DNA from: Candidatus Cloacimonadota bacterium | Lineage (GTDB): Bacteria > Cloacimonadota > Cloacimonadia > Cloacimonadales > WRIO01 | Assembly (NCBI GenBank): GCA_009777575.1 | Contig: WRLO01000017.1 | Span: forward strand, 1-48,652 | Direction: 5' to 3' | Length of the DNA: 48,652 nt | Part shown: positions 29,633 through 39,939 of the stretch, in pieces | Layout of the letters: the number at the start of each line of letters is the position of its first letter | Numbering within the stretch: position 1 is the first letter of the stretch | The notes under the pieces: generated by a model | Databases searched by the model: none | What the model saw: only the letters and a program-made list of their open reading frames with translations | Told to the model about the DNA's origin: nothing | Program-made: the position numbers and the translations under genes

Positions 29633-30733
29633 ATGAGTAAGAATATTATGAAAATAATCATTCTTTTTGTTTTGGCATTTTTATTGATGATAAATTTGTC
29701 AGCACAATCAAGACGCGATACCACCCCAGGTGGTAGGATTACTGGTGGATCAGGTCAGCCTTCTATACCTGAATTGGCTCTTGGAGCTACACCATTAGCA
29801 GGCAATATTTCTGCCGGTCAGGAAAACTGGTATATTGTGAGAACTACTAGGGAAGGTTTACTAGTTGTAGAAACTCACGGAGATGATATCGACACCTATC
29901 TTGAGCTTTATGACGAAGAGCATAGCCTTATAGATGAAGACGATGATAGTGGCGAATGGTATAATGCCCGAATCGAAACGTATGTAGTAGGTGAAAGGAC
30001 TTTTAATGTCAAAGTCAGAGCTTATGGCAACGATGCAGCAGGTTCTTATAGGATTTCTGCTCATCTAAACCCTATCCCTCAGATGAGAGAGCTTTCATTT
30101 AACGCAACTATAGGGAGAAATCTCGAAATCGGTGGCGATCATTGGTATAGACTGCAAACTACACATAGAAGCTATATCCTTGTTGAAACTCAGGGTGAAA
30201 ATGTGGAACTTAAAATGACTGTTTATAATGATAGATTTAGTCCTTCTATAACTTCCAATCAGTATGGGCATACAATGAATGCTCATATTGAGTTTTTAGT
30301 TGAACCACAGCAAGTCTATTATTTTCGTGTCAGACCTGTTACTGAATATGGACAAGGTAATTACCGTATTTTAGCTACTTATTTTGCTATCCCTTCAGAT
30401 GAAAGGAATGATTCTCGCATTAATGCTACAAATATTCGACTCGGAAGCGATCCGTTTTCTGTCTTTTTTACGAATGAAAATGAAGGAAGATGGTTTAGGT
30501 TTGAAATGCCCCGAGGAGGTGCAAATATTGAAACTTTTACCTCTGGACAAATAGATACTACCCTGGCTATTTATAACCAAAATGGCGAGCAATTGTTTTT
30601 TGACGATGATTCGGGAGAAGAACGCAACGCCTTTATAAATGAAAGACTTGATCAAGGAACTTACTACATTGAATTAAGAACTTATAGTGGATCTATAGGA
30701 AGAACTACCCTCAGTGCAGAATTGCGCAGATAA
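29633..30733 (+). CDS. Secreted protein with three PPC-like domains
   Basis: The 366-residue protein has a signal segment (about residues 5-24, IIILFVLAFLLMINLSAQS) and a Gly/Ser/Pro-rich linker. Three beta-sandwich units of about 100 residues follow, each with the pre-peptidase C-terminal (PPC) pattern. Examples are QENWYIVRTTREGLLVVETHGDD-type starts, DTYLELYDEEHSLIDEDDDSG in unit one and DTTLAIYNQNGEQLFFDDDSG in unit three. The acidic DDDSG loops suggest Ca2+ binding. No catalytic domain is present, so it is a cell-surface or secreted binding protein of unknown role. GGGGAATAACTTT precedes the ATG, and a strong terminator follows. Confidence 0.8.
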   Translation: MSKNIMKIIILFVLAFLLMINLSAQSRRDTTPGGRITGGSGQPSIPELALGATPLAGNISAGQENWYIVRTTREGLLVVETHGDDIDTYLELYDEEHSLIDEDDDSGEWYNARIETYVVGERTFNVKVRAYGNDAAGSYRISAHLNPIPQMRELSFNATIGRNLEIGGDHWYRLQTTHRSYILVETQGENVELKMTVYNDRFSPSITSNQYGHTMNAHIEFLVEPQQVYYFRVRPVTEYGQGNYRILATYFAIPSDERNDSRINATNIRLGSDPFSVFFTNENEGRWFRFEMPRGGANIETFTSGQIDTTLAIYNQNGEQLFFDDDSGEERNAFINERLDQGTYYIELRTYSGSIGRTTLSAELRR

Positions 30734-30773
30734 TCGCTGTAAGATGAGAAGAGAGTTTTATAAGTAACCTCTG

Positions 30774-30808
30774 TCCGAAAAGTCATCTCTTAGGGATGAC
30801 TTTTCGGA
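30774..30808. terminator. Bidirectional terminator
   Basis: A perfect 14-bp stem TCCGAAAAGTCATC (30774-30787) / GATGACTTTTCGGA (30795-30808) with a 7-base loop lies between the convergent PPC-domain gene and rlmH. The A-rich flank at 30810-30814 gives a short U-tract on the minus strand. Confidence 0.8.
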
Positions 30809-30818
30809 TAAAAACTTA

Positions 30819-31286
30819 TCAATTGTGATACTTTATATTGTTATTTAAAGTATATGCTCTGTAAATTTGTTCGATTAAAAAAAGTCTTGCCAACTCATGA
30901 GTAAATGTCATTTTTGAGAGACTCAAGATAAAATCCGACCGTTTTAACACATTTTCTGACAATCCATAAGCTCCACCAATGATAAAAGTCAGGTGCTTTT
31001 GATTTAGTGTTTGAGCAATCATTTTACTAAAATCAAGAGAAGTAAAGGGATGACCTTTTTCATCAAGAGAAATTATAGTAGAAATAGAAAAATTAGTTAT
31101 TTTTTTTATTATTCTATCACCCTCTATATCCTTTGCCTTTTCAAAACTATCGGATAAATGATATTTTTCAGGATGAATTTCAATTATTTCTATTTTTTGT
31201 CTATTTTCTAGTCTTTTCAAATATAGATCAATGAGGTTTTTAATAGCATTTTCTTTGATTTTGTCAATGGTTATTATTTTAATCAT
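30819..31286 (-). CDS. rlmH: 23S rRNA (pseudouridine1915-N3)-methyltransferase RlmH
   Basis: RlmH (YbeA, SPOUT class) methylates pseudouridine 1915 in helix 69 of 23S rRNA. The 155-residue protein has the expected length. It has the SAM knot segments LDEKGHPFTSLDFSKMI and TFIIGGAYGLSENVLKRSD, and the C-terminal LSKMTFTHELARLFLIEQIYRAY ending in YH, as in the family. The ATG overlaps the preceding 287-residue frame by 8 bases. Confidence 0.95.
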   Translation of the reverse strand: MIKIITIDKIKENAIKNLIDLYLKRLENRQKIEIIEIHPEKYHLSDSFEKAKDIEGDRIIKKITNFSISTIISLDEKGHPFTSLDFSKMIAQTLNQKHLTFIIGGAYGLSENVLKRSDFILSLSKMTFTHELARLFLIEQIYRAYTLNNNIKYHN

Positions 31287-32142
31287 TGTTTTTTGCTAAT
31301 GGCTCAGTGATGTCGTATAATAGGGTTGAATAGTCCTTGAAATTTGCGAACATAGAAAGATTGATTCTAAGATTGCTAACAATATTTTTGTTTATACTAT
31401 TTTTTGTGCAGGAAATACTTTCAGCTTGAACTAAAAAAGCTAACAAATCTAAGAAATTGTATTCTTTTAAAGTCAAAAGTTTTGGATCAGCCACGCCAAT
31501 CGGATTTTTTGATACCAGAATCAAATGCTTTTTGAGTTTATTTTTTTTAAGAAAACTAATTATTTTGATGGAAGATACCATATCTTTGATAAAAATCACG
31601 CTATATTTTTTACTGGAAAAATTACTGGCTACTGTCGAGGCTTGGATCACATCATTTGAGTTTATATCAATGTTCCTAAGTAGTTTTTCTTCTTTTATGT
31701 AAAGAAATTTAAGTAAAATTCTCAAAAAATTAAGAATATATAAGTCATCCTTAAAATCAAACTCTTCAAAAACAATATCTGAATCATTTGAGGGAAGGAA
31801 AACAATAGCTCGTTTAGCATTTTCTATGGTTATTTGTTCGTGATGCAGGTCTATGATGATGCAATCTTTTAATTGAATTTCTCTCAGTTTTAGATGTGAG
31901 GTTGTATCAAGTAAAACTTTATCTTTAAACTGAGAAAAGGATTTTGATTTAGCAACCAGCAGACTATAAAAAGATATCTCGTATTCAGAGCATAATAAAA
32001 CAAGTTTTTTATACTTTTTTGTAAACTCTAAACATAAGCTGAGTATATCAATCGAGATATAATTCAAGCTTGGTAACACAATAAATACATCGGAATTTGG
32101 ATTGTGCAGTGTGTTTAAACTAAAAAGCGGCTTTTGTATCAT
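31279..32142 (-). CDS. Protein of unknown function upstream of rlmH
   Basis: I do not recognise this 287-residue protein. It has no signal peptide or membrane segment, and is rich in Leu, Ile, Lys and Ser. Alternating hydrophobic strands and helices (VFIVLPSLNYISIDIL, KKLVLLCSEYEISFYSLL, KDCIIIDLHHEQ, KKHLILVSKNPIG) suggest a Rossmann-like or glycosyltransferase-B-like alpha/beta fold. That is only an impression from the pattern. AAAAAGGAGTAAACC gives a strong start. It lies 55 bases after the large kinase-like gene and overlaps rlmH, so the three are probably cotranscribed. Confidence 0.6.
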   Translation of the reverse strand: MIQKPLFSLNTLHNPNSDVFIVLPSLNYISIDILSLCLEFTKKYKKLVLLCSEYEISFYSLLVAKSKSFSQFKDKVLLDTTSHLKLREIQLKDCIIIDLHHEQITIENAKRAIVFLPSNDSDIVFEEFDFKDDLYILNFLRILLKFLYIKEEKLLRNIDINSNDVIQASTVASNFSSKKYSVIFIKDMVSSIKIISFLKKNKLKKHLILVSKNPIGVADPKLLTLKEYNFLDLLAFLVQAESISCTKNSINKNIVSNLRINLSMFANFKDYSTLLYDITEPLAKNND

Positions 32143-32197
32143 GGTTTACTCCTTTTTAATAACGATATTCAATTGTAATTGACATTATATTTACTCA

Positions 32198-35100
32198 TTA
32201 ATTTTGAGAAATTGGTATTGAAATGAAGAAAATTGAGCCTATTATCAGCTTGTTGTTGACCCATATTTTTGCACCTAGTAAATCAGCAATTCTTTTTGAA
32301 ATTGTAAGACCTAAACCTAGCCCTCCACTTCGAAATTCTAAAAAACCTGAACTGTGAGAATATTTGTCACCTAACTCGTAAAATGGTTTGAATATTCTCT
32401 CTTGCTCATTTTCTGGAATACCTATACCATTGTCTTCGACATAAATAACTATAGAATCTATGTTTTCGATTTTTTCTTCTGGAAATAATGATCTTCTTGC
32501 ACCTAACTTTACATGACCATAATCAGCAGTAAATCGAACGGCATTTACCATAATATTAAAAATCATGATGTGAAAAGCCTGCCATTCGATGTCAATATCC
32601 GGTAGATTGTCTTCAATTTCTATCTTGATTTTCATTTTTCTGAAATTACTCAATAGCGTTGTCTCAATGTAAATACTTTCCAACAATTCCGAAATATTAG
32701 TTTTAGTTTTATCAAGTTTTTCTAATGAATTATACCGATTTAGGGTTATTATATCTTGAATAGTTCCGATGAGTTTTTTTGTGCTTTTATCAGCCTTTTT
32801 AAGCAGCTCATAGCTATCTAAATCAATATTTTCAATCTTTTTTTTCATTTTCTCTATGTTGCCTTGTAGCGTTATAAGAGGAGTATTCATTTCATGAGAA
32901 ACAATATCAATAAAGTCATTTTTCATAGTGTCTAGATTTGTTAATTCTTTATTTTTTTGTATTAGTGTATAATACGATCTGGCATTCTTTACTGCGAGAT
33001 TGGCTTGTGTTATAAACATACTCATCATTTCTTCATGAACAACAAGATTGTAATAGTTTTCTCCTAAATTGTCTAAATAGAGTATAGCATAAATCTCATT
33101 TTCAATGATAATAGGCGCACAATACAAAGAGTTTGCATTATTGTCAATAACAATATCTGGTTTTAAATTGAAATCGGAAAAAGAATTTTTTAAGTAAATA
33201 GTTTGCCTTGTAGAAATAACCTTCCTTACTATACTTGAGGCAATATTCAGAGCTTTTTTAATAGTATGACCAGCATTATCAAGAGCTACAGAATGGAAAT
33301 AATTCCCCAAATCTCCTTTTTTCATCAAAAAACCTCTTGTAGCTTTGGTTAAATCAATAAGACTTTTGACAAAATTTTCTTCAAGTTTTTGAGTATCATA
33401 GATTTCATTTATATTGCTTGATATATCAATAAAATTCTTTAATAATGACACTTTCTCATTTATTTCAATAAATTCTGATATACGAATCAACATAATAGAT
33501 AAATGAAAACTAAAATCAGTCAACATTTTCTTTTCATGTTTGGTAAAAGGCATTTCTTTGTTGTCTTGAATTAATAAAAAACCTATGTTTAAATGTCTAA
33601 GTATCAACGGACAGACAACCGTATGTTTTTCATCAATTATCGTATAAATATTACTTTTTTTCTCAAGCGCTTGATTCATAAACACTGATATATCGGTTGT
33701 AATATTGTTATTGATTATATTCTCTGTTTGATTTGATTTATATTTACTTAAGATTTGAGAAATAGGATTGAGTAAATCAATATTAAAATTTTCTTGTAAG
33801 TAAATATTAAAATTTAAACTATCCAGAGATTGCTTTATAGAATGAGTGTTAAAAAGTATTATTGCAAAAGAAAACGGGGTAAAATATCTTTTTATGTTGT
33901 TTAGTAAATGATCTTTTATTCTTGTTGTATCATATATCCTTAATAGAGATAAAATCTCTTTATTCCATTCGCTTGATTTTATTATATTTCTTGGCTTTAT
34001 GTGATTTAAATAAAAATCATTGATGTTGTTTATGGAAGATTTTTTAAGTATCAAAAACCTATTAATATCTTTTTCTGGAAGATATCGAACAACTTCTCTG
34101 ACTTTTTCTGAATACTTTTTGTGATATTTCATAGCATGATTAATTGATTTTTCTTCTATATATGATTGAATTATAATGCCATATATTTCTATTTCATGCA
34201 AGTAATAGTGATTGTCAATAATATGTGGGAGGAGTGAAAAAGCTTCTCTTAAAATCGTTCTAATTGCTATATCTTTAATTTGGAGTGCTATTTTTAATTT
34301 AACTATTTCCTTTAAAATATACCAATAAAAATAATTATTTGCATTTATTAATGCTTCTGATTTTATGATAGCCCAATTAGCATTGTCAATATCGTTTATT
34401 CGACAATAACAATTTGCTAAATATATATAGATGATAGACATAGAATATATGTTTTTTGTTTCTTCAGCATGCTCTAACGCTATCTTATAGTTATTAATTG
34501 CTGATGAATAATCACCTTTAAATATTGCAACCATAGCTAATATTTGATAATGAAAATCCTCATCTTTGGTTAGGGTAAAATCAATATTTTTCCTAAGAAT
34601 AGCTTCTAGTGTTTCTCTGTCACCAAGCTCAAAACAAAAGAATATATAACTTTTTATCAGAGGTGTTATACATGAGAAATCGTTGTTAAAAATATAAGTA
34701 TGTTCAGCTTTCAGAAATGTATATAATTGATGAAAATTGAATATTTTTTGTTTTATCAATGCGAGATTGTTCTCAATAATAGATTTTAATTCTATTGCCT
34801 TAAGATTGCTCTCAGAATTTGAAATTAATTTTAAAGATGAAATATTATTTTCAAGTTCCTTACTCACTATGTTTGGGTTCGATATATCATTATTATTTAT
34901 ATTTGATGGAATAGAGAGTATTTCACTTAGTATTCTTTTGGCGTCAAGTAGATTTGTTTCTGCTTCGACAAATTTGCCTATTTTTATATTTGTTTCTCCA
35001 AAAAACTTGTATGCTGTAGCTAAGCTTCTTTTATTATTTACCTTTTGTGAGATTGTTTCTGCTTTTTTGAAGTGTTCTAAAGCTTCATTTGTGTTGCCTT

Positions 35101-37963
35101 GTCTCAGAAAAACATCACCTATATGATTATAAATAATACCTAATAGTCTTTCATAATTTATGCTTTCCCATTCTTTTTTACAATTTATAAACTGCATCTG
35201 CGCATCATCATACATCTTATTTTTCATGTATAAGGTTCCAAGATGATTGAATAGATTGCCTTTTATTACAGGATTAATATTTAAGTGCTTCTTTTTCATT
35301 TCATTAAAACTATTTTCATACCAAACAATTGCTTCATCTATAAAACCTTGTGCTATCAAAAAAGTACCGTACCTATCATAATATAGCGCTTCAAGGTCAG
35401 TATCTAACTCATTTATTTTCAATTTTTTAAAAACACTCTTTGCTTTGTCAAAATCATTTCTTGAAGTCATAACAACGGCATAACCCAAAAATGCTCTATT
35501 TAGGTCATGTTTTGTTCGAGCTAGTTTCATTGATGTTTCAAAATGTTTTATTGCATTTTTTGAATCATCTGTGTGATAATATAGATTAGCTAAAACGTAG
35601 TGCCACTCGAAAATATTTATCCTTCTTTTTTGTGTTAATATAATTTCGAGAGCATCTTTAACCTTACCCGTAAAATCAGCTTTTTCAAGAAATTTTAATA
35701 AATCGAGAGCTATTTCATTATCTGTTATATGATGTTTTATTGATAAATCGAGTTTTATTATACTACAGATTTCTTTAAAAGCATTGATATGATCATTTTT
35801 TTCAGAATAAAGTTTGACTAATGCCATTCTATAATGTCTGATAGAACTGAAATCTTTACACAATTCTGCGTTTTTTACTATTCCGATATTATCTTCAATT
35901 GAGTGGGAACTTTTGGGATTATAATATGCAATAATTTCTTGTGATAATTTAATCTTATCTTTTTGTGTGCATTCATCAAAAAGTTTTTGTTTGCACTCGA
36001 TAAATGTAAATTCATATGTCTCATTTTTCTCTCTCAAAATCCCAAGATTTTTTGTCTCATATAAAAAATCAAAAAGCTCTTTCCCGGATATATTTAAATA
36101 TGCTTTTAAAAACTCCATTGTGATACTTGTATGAACGATAGAAAGCTTTTTTAAATGATTCCATGTTTTAGCTTCTAGATCGTTTAAGCGACTTAAAATT
36201 TGATTATGTAGCTTTTCAGGTAAAATCAAATTGTCAAAATCAAAGTCAAAATCAATGAGATTGTTGTCTAATAATGCTTTTTTTTCAAGTATATAAATCA
36301 AAATATTTCTTATAAATAAAGGATTTCCAGCTGATCTATACCACATTTTTTGGACAAAATCTTCTGGTGGTTCAGTTTTTACTAAATTCTTAACATAATC
36401 TCTCGTTTTTTCTATAGTCAATGGTTCAATAAAAATTTGAATACTATGTTGTAATCCTTTCAACTTACTAGGGTTATTTGCACTTATGATAATCAAAATC
36501 GGCTTGTTGAGTATAATCGAAAAAATATGATTAATAAAATCAATAGTATCTTTTTTTATATAATGAGCTTCTCTAATAATGAAAATTAATGGTTTTTCTG
36601 TAGCTAGATGACTGAGAAAGTCTTTAGCGGATTCAAAATCTACTGCAAAATTTTCCGATGATTCTCTTTCATTGCTGCAAATAGCATTGATTTTATTCTT
36701 GAATGTTTGATTGTTTATATTGTTAATATCATTAGATTTGTTTTCAAGGTCTTCATCTAAAAAATTTCTAAAACTTTTAGAAATATTTTCTAAAAAAGAA
36801 TTTTTCTTCTCTTCTGTAAGTAGAGAATCATTGAACTCCTTTATCAAAGCAAAAAATGGGTCTCTCTGCGATTCTGAGCATGTATAATCAAAAATGTAAT
36901 ATTCATTTGTCAGAAAATGATATTTAAACAAGGTTAATAAACTTTCTTTTCCTAAACCATTACGACCTATAAGTGATATTAATTTCCCATTTTTATGACG
37001 AATTAAATTTGCATAAGTCTCCAGTTCATGCGCATAATCTTTTCTAACAATATATGAATTAAAACGAACATTTTGCATTAAGGAAAATTTTTGTGAATAT
37101 GGATATTGTTTAGGTTGTGTTTTATTGATATAATCAATTGCTGTTTGTATGTCTGGAAACCTATCTTCAGGGTTTTTTTCAAGTAATGTCATGATTAGAT
37201 TATCTAAAAAAATGGGTACATCTGGATTTAATTCTCTTATAAATTTTGGTATATAGTTGTGTTGATAACCATTCATTGTGGAGCTAATTTGAGTTACAGA
37301 AAACGGCAATGTCCCTGTAGTTATTTTATATAAAGATACTCCTAATGAATAATAATCACTCTGAGGGAATAAACCTTTATTTAACAATATTTCTGGAGCA
37401 ATATATGGTAAATTACCGCTTATAGTTTGTTGATTCCGGTCTGTATCAATTTTGTTAAAACCATAGTCGATCAACTTGACTTCAATATCAAAAATGCTGT
37501 CTTGAAAATCCTGTTTTTTATCGCTTGAAGATTTTCTTATTGACTTACGAACTTCAGAAAATAATATATTGCTAGGTTTTATTGCCAAATGGTATATCTT
37601 ATGAGCATGTAAGGCTGCTAAAGCATATAAACATTGAATTATCACATCACACAATTGGTTGATTTTATTCGGTCTAAAATCGAAATTTTCTAAACTAATT
37701 CCAGTATAATAATCCCTTACAAAGTAAATGTGCTCGTCTTGGTTTCCAAAAGTCAATACTGGAACAAGATTGGGATGCTCTAAACGAGTTATAAAATGCA
37801 TTTCCTCTGGCGAAAATTTCTCATAAAAAGTCTTTGCTTCCAATTGATGAAACAGTTTCAAGATACAATGCTTACCTGTTCTTTTATCAAGAACCTTGTA
37901 AACCTTAGCCCAGTTACCAGAGCCAAGCTCTTTCAAAACCGTATACCTTGAATCTATGACCAC
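32198..37963 (-). CDS. Giant signalling protein: kinase-like, STAND ATPase-like, TPR, GAF and histidine kinase
   Basis: The 1921-residue protein has the layout of trifunctional Ser/Thr kinase-ATPase-histidine kinase sensors (HstK-like). Residues 7-280 are a kinase fold with glycine loop LGSGNWAKVY, Lys36 and APE at 189-191. The catalytic loop, however, reads HLAIKPSN (125-132) instead of HRD, and the DFG position is DYG (166-168). A P-loop-like GRNGLGKE (333-340) lacks the Ser/Thr after Lys. The Walker B position reads FIIREAH, so the ATPase also looks impaired. TPR-type helices fill about 740-1250, with GAF-like domains at about 1335-1510 and 1520-1665. The histidine kinase is intact: SHEMNTPL with His1690, N-box Asn1807, and DNGIGIP and GGLGLGL. 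The start is GTG after TTTGGAGTTAAT. No response regulator is nearby. Confidence 0.9.
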   Translation of the reverse strand: MVIDSRYTVLKELGSGNWAKVYKVLDKRTGKHCILKLFHQLEAKTFYEKFSPEEMHFITRLEHPNLVPVLTFGNQDEHIYFVRDYYTGISLENFDFRPNKINQLCDVIIQCLYALAALHAHKIYHLAIKPSNILFSEVRKSIRKSSSDKKQDFQDSIFDIEVKLIDYGFNKIDTDRNQQTISGNLPYIAPEILLNKGLFPQSDYYSLGVSLYKITTGTLPFSVTQISSTMNGYQHNYIPKFIRELNPDVPIFLDNLIMTLLEKNPEDRFPDIQTAIDYINKTQPKQYPYSQKFSLMQNVRFNSYIVRKDYAHELETYANLIRHKNGKLISLIGRNGLGKESLLTLFKYHFLTNEYYIFDYTCSESQRDPFFALIKEFNDSLLTEEKKNSFLENISKSFRNFLDEDLENKSNDINNINNQTFKNKINAICSNERESSENFAVDFESAKDFLSHLATEKPLIFIIREAHYIKKDTIDFINHIFSIILNKPILIIISANNPSKLKGLQHSIQIFIEPLTIEKTRDYVKNLVKTEPPEDFVQKMWYRSAGNPLFIRNILIYILEKKALLDNNLIDFDFDFDNLILPEKLHNQILSRLNDLEAKTWNHLKKLSIVHTSITMEFLKAYLNISGKELFDFLYETKNLGILREKNETYEFTFIECKQKLFDECTQKDKIKLSQEIIAYYNPKSSHSIEDNIGIVKNAELCKDFSSIRHYRMALVKLYSEKNDHINAFKEICSIIKLDLSIKHHITDNEIALDLLKFLEKADFTGKVKDALEIILTQKRRINIFEWHYVLANLYYHTDDSKNAIKHFETSMKLARTKHDLNRAFLGYAVVMTSRNDFDKAKSVFKKLKINELDTDLEALYYDRYGTFLIAQGFIDEAIVWYENSFNEMKKKHLNINPVIKGNLFNHLGTLYMKNKMYDDAQMQFINCKKEWESINYERLLGIIYNHIGDVFLRQGNTNEALEHFKKAETISQKVNNKRSLATAYKFFGETNIKIGKFVEAETNLLDAKRILSEILSIPSNINNNDISNPNIVSKELENNISSLKLISNSESNLKAIELKSIIENNLALIKQKIFNFHQLYTFLKAEHTYIFNNDFSCITPLIKSYIFFCFELGDRETLEAILRKNIDFTLTKDEDFHYQILAMVAIFKGDYSSAINNYKIALEHAEETKNIYSMSIIYIYLANCYCRINDIDNANWAIIKSEALINANNYFYWYILKEIVKLKIALQIKDIAIRTILREAFSLLPHIIDNHYYLHEIEIYGIIIQSYIEEKSINHAMKYHKKYSEKVREVVRYLPEKDINRFLILKKSSINNINDFYLNHIKPRNIIKSSEWNKEILSLLRIYDTTRIKDHLLNNIKRYFTPFSFAIILFNTHSIKQSLDSLNFNIYLQENFNIDLLNPISQILSKYKSNQTENIINNNITTDISVFMNQALEKKSNIYTIIDEKHTVVCPLILRHLNIGFLLIQDNKEMPFTKHEKKMLTDFSFHLSIMLIRISEFIEINEKVSLLKNFIDISSNINEIYDTQKLEENFVKSLIDLTKATRGFLMKKGDLGNYFHSVALDNAGHTIKKALNIASSIVRKVISTRQTIYLKNSFSDFNLKPDIVIDNNANSLYCAPIIIENEIYAILYLDNLGENYYNLVVHEEMMSMFITQANLAVKNARSYYTLIQKNKELTNLDTMKNDFIDIVSHEMNTPLITLQGNIEKMKKKIENIDLDSYELLKKADKSTKKLIGTIQDIITLNRYNSLEKLDKTKTNISELLESIYIETTLLSNFRKMKIKIEIEDNLPDIDIEWQAFHIMIFNIMVNAVRFTADYGHVKLGARRSLFPEEKIENIDSIVIYVEDNGIGIPENEQERIFKPFYELGDKYSHSSGFLEFRSGGLGLGLTISKRIADLLGAKIWVNNKLIIGSIFFISIPISQN

Positions 37964-38110
37964 ATTAACTCCAAAAAATATAAATTATTCAAATCTTTTT
38001 TGCCTTAATTAGCATAAAATTCCACTACAAAGAACCATGTTAATAAACTTGGTTGTTTTGTCAATACTTTTTTGCAAATCAATATATTCCTTGCTTATAA
38101 CTTCACACTT

Positions 38111-38139
38111 CTCCCCCCCCCCCAATAAATATGGAGGGA
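38111..38139. repeat. C-rich mini-element upstream of the transposase remnant
   Basis: A run of eleven C (38113-38123) is followed by AATAAATATGGAGGGA, the same C-run/AATAAAT/G-run design as the DUF5683-gene copies. Confidence 0.5.
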
Positions 38140-39129
38140 TTTTTCTCCATAAGTATCAACTTTCCATTTTGGTTGAATCGATACGAGCTCATTCACGAGA
38201 CTATTCGACTCGCTTTAAGGGATTGTAAACTCAGTATTAATCAAATTTTTATCCGAAACCGACAAGCATATTTTACAAGAAATCAAACAAGAGACCGCCA
38301 GTTCGGTCACTTATCGTCACAATGCCACCGAATTAGAGACAAAGATTTCACGGCTTAGTCCGGTGATATACACCATAATCAGGCATTTTAAAAATAGCTC
38401 TCGCAATAGTCTAAAGATACTTGAACAGGTGTTTTATGAGAATTATGAAGTTATAGATGAGACAGTAAATCCTCTTCCTAAACAAGCTCTCCAAATCCGT
38501 AGCAGAAATCTCCGATTTCCTCACACAGGTAGAATCGAGACACCTCACGACCCCGAAAGTGACTATCACGATAAAGGCTCATACCAAGCTAAAGGTTATT
38601 CCATCAACATAACAGAAACTTGTGATAAGGATAATCCACTCAACTTAATCACAGATGCCCATGTAGTTTCAGCAAGTGTGCCTGATTGTCATTTAATGCA
38701 ACCAGCCATCGAAGCTACTCAAGAACTCACTTCACAGCCAGTAGAAACAGTTCATACCGATGGCGGCTATTACAGCAAAGATAACTATTACCACTGCAAA
38801 GAGGAAAATATCGATTTTGTTTTAGGGAAAATGCCAGGTCAAACCTCACGTTATGATATTCACTCCTTTGATGGCGAAAAACTAGAACTAATTGATATCG
38901 TGATAAATACCATCATTCCAGCGACTAAAGTTCAGTCTAAAAACTCAGAAGCAGAACCCAGCTGGTCTTTCAAAAACGCCAATAATAAGAGCCAAACTTT
39001 AAAAAGACACAATGTTGAAGTCCGTCTGTTTCGGTAACAACTCAGATCCCGACCCAAAGAATTATGAAGTATATACTAGAATTGCATCCAATAAACAATG
39101 CAAACGCACAAATCATGATACAAAATAAG
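38131..39129 (+). pseudogene. Decayed IS transposase (IS1182-like DDE type)
   Basis: Transposase-like sequence continues through three frames. ELIHETIRLALRDC is in one frame up to about 38225. Then SSVTYRHNATELETKISRLSP, ENYEVIDETV and PHDPESDYHDKGSYQAKGYS follow, with ITETCD and ETVHTDGGYYSKDNY (acidic residue of the DDE core), in a second frame from about 38220 to 39035. SVCFGNNSDPDPKNYEVYTRI in a third frame runs to a stop at 39129. The motifs resemble IS1182-family transposases. The N-terminal third is missing and at least two frameshifts exist, so it cannot be active. I did not find convincing terminal inverted repeats or a target duplication. Confidence 0.75.
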
Positions 39130-39939
39130 ACTTATACTTCGTTTTTATTGATTTTTATATGTTATATTGCTTCTTTGCTGGATATTTTGGTATTCTTTAA
39201 AAATATTAACACAAAAGACATGAAAATTGCTTTCATTATGGCAAATTGAAAATAGATTTATAGGAGTGGACCCTTCGGAATGCTTTTAATGTATATTATA
39301 TCCATGATCATAGAGAAAAATGAGAATAAATGTCCCTGATATTGAGACTGCACTTGTGTTTTCGCTTTTTTTCTCGACATTTTTATCTAAATTGATGCTT
39401 TTTCACATTGAGTGACACATAGTCACTGTTCTCTATGAGTTTCGCAGGACAAAAACATTTTGAAGCAAAAGGGACATGACCCCACGCGGTTGGAGAGCCA
39501 AAATCTCAAACTTTACTTCGTATTCTGTCGAACAATCTCGCTTTTTTGACATTTTTTGCAGTTTTTCTTGAACTTTCAGATGACTATTATATGCCATATC
39601 TCTATATGTTTACGATACATACGCTTAAATGCGATTTCTCGAACTATCCCCCTTGCCATTAATAAGGGACATGACCAGAGAGACTTGGGGTGTCCGAAGC
39701 CCAAAATGTGTGGAACATTGCTTCGCTCTTTCTCAAACTTTATCGTAAAATATACCTCTTTTAGCATTTCTATCGAACTTTACTTTGATACTATACCGAT
39801 ATAACGCTTTACATATTAACTACATACGACATATTGGTATCTCTCAAACTTTAGATGACCCCCTTTATCAAGGAGATTGTTGTAATGCAATTTTTAAAAA
39901 ATACTTGACTAAAAACATAGGAAATAAATTATGCCCTAA
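39130..39939. repeat. Gene-free region with two degenerate copies of one sequence
   Basis: Two related blocks share AAGGGACATGACC, AGAG, CCAAAAT, TCTCAAACTTTA and GAACTTT in the same order: about 39469-39590 and 39662-39790. AGTGAC-ACATA-GTCACT (39411-39427) is a perfect small hairpin. A worn C-rich element (CCCCCTTTATCAAGGAG) lies near 39860. Frames here lack ribosome binding sites and look non-coding. The region is probably the decayed remainder of mobile DNA. Confidence 0.5.

Noticed and set aside
39064..39249. Small plus-strand frame with a hydrophobic centre
   Set aside because: It overlaps the transposase remnant's last frame, has no ribosome binding site and no family resemblance.
39411..39427. 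Perfect AGTGAC/GTCACT hairpin as a terminator
   Set aside because: No T-tract follows on either strand and no intact gene ends beside it.
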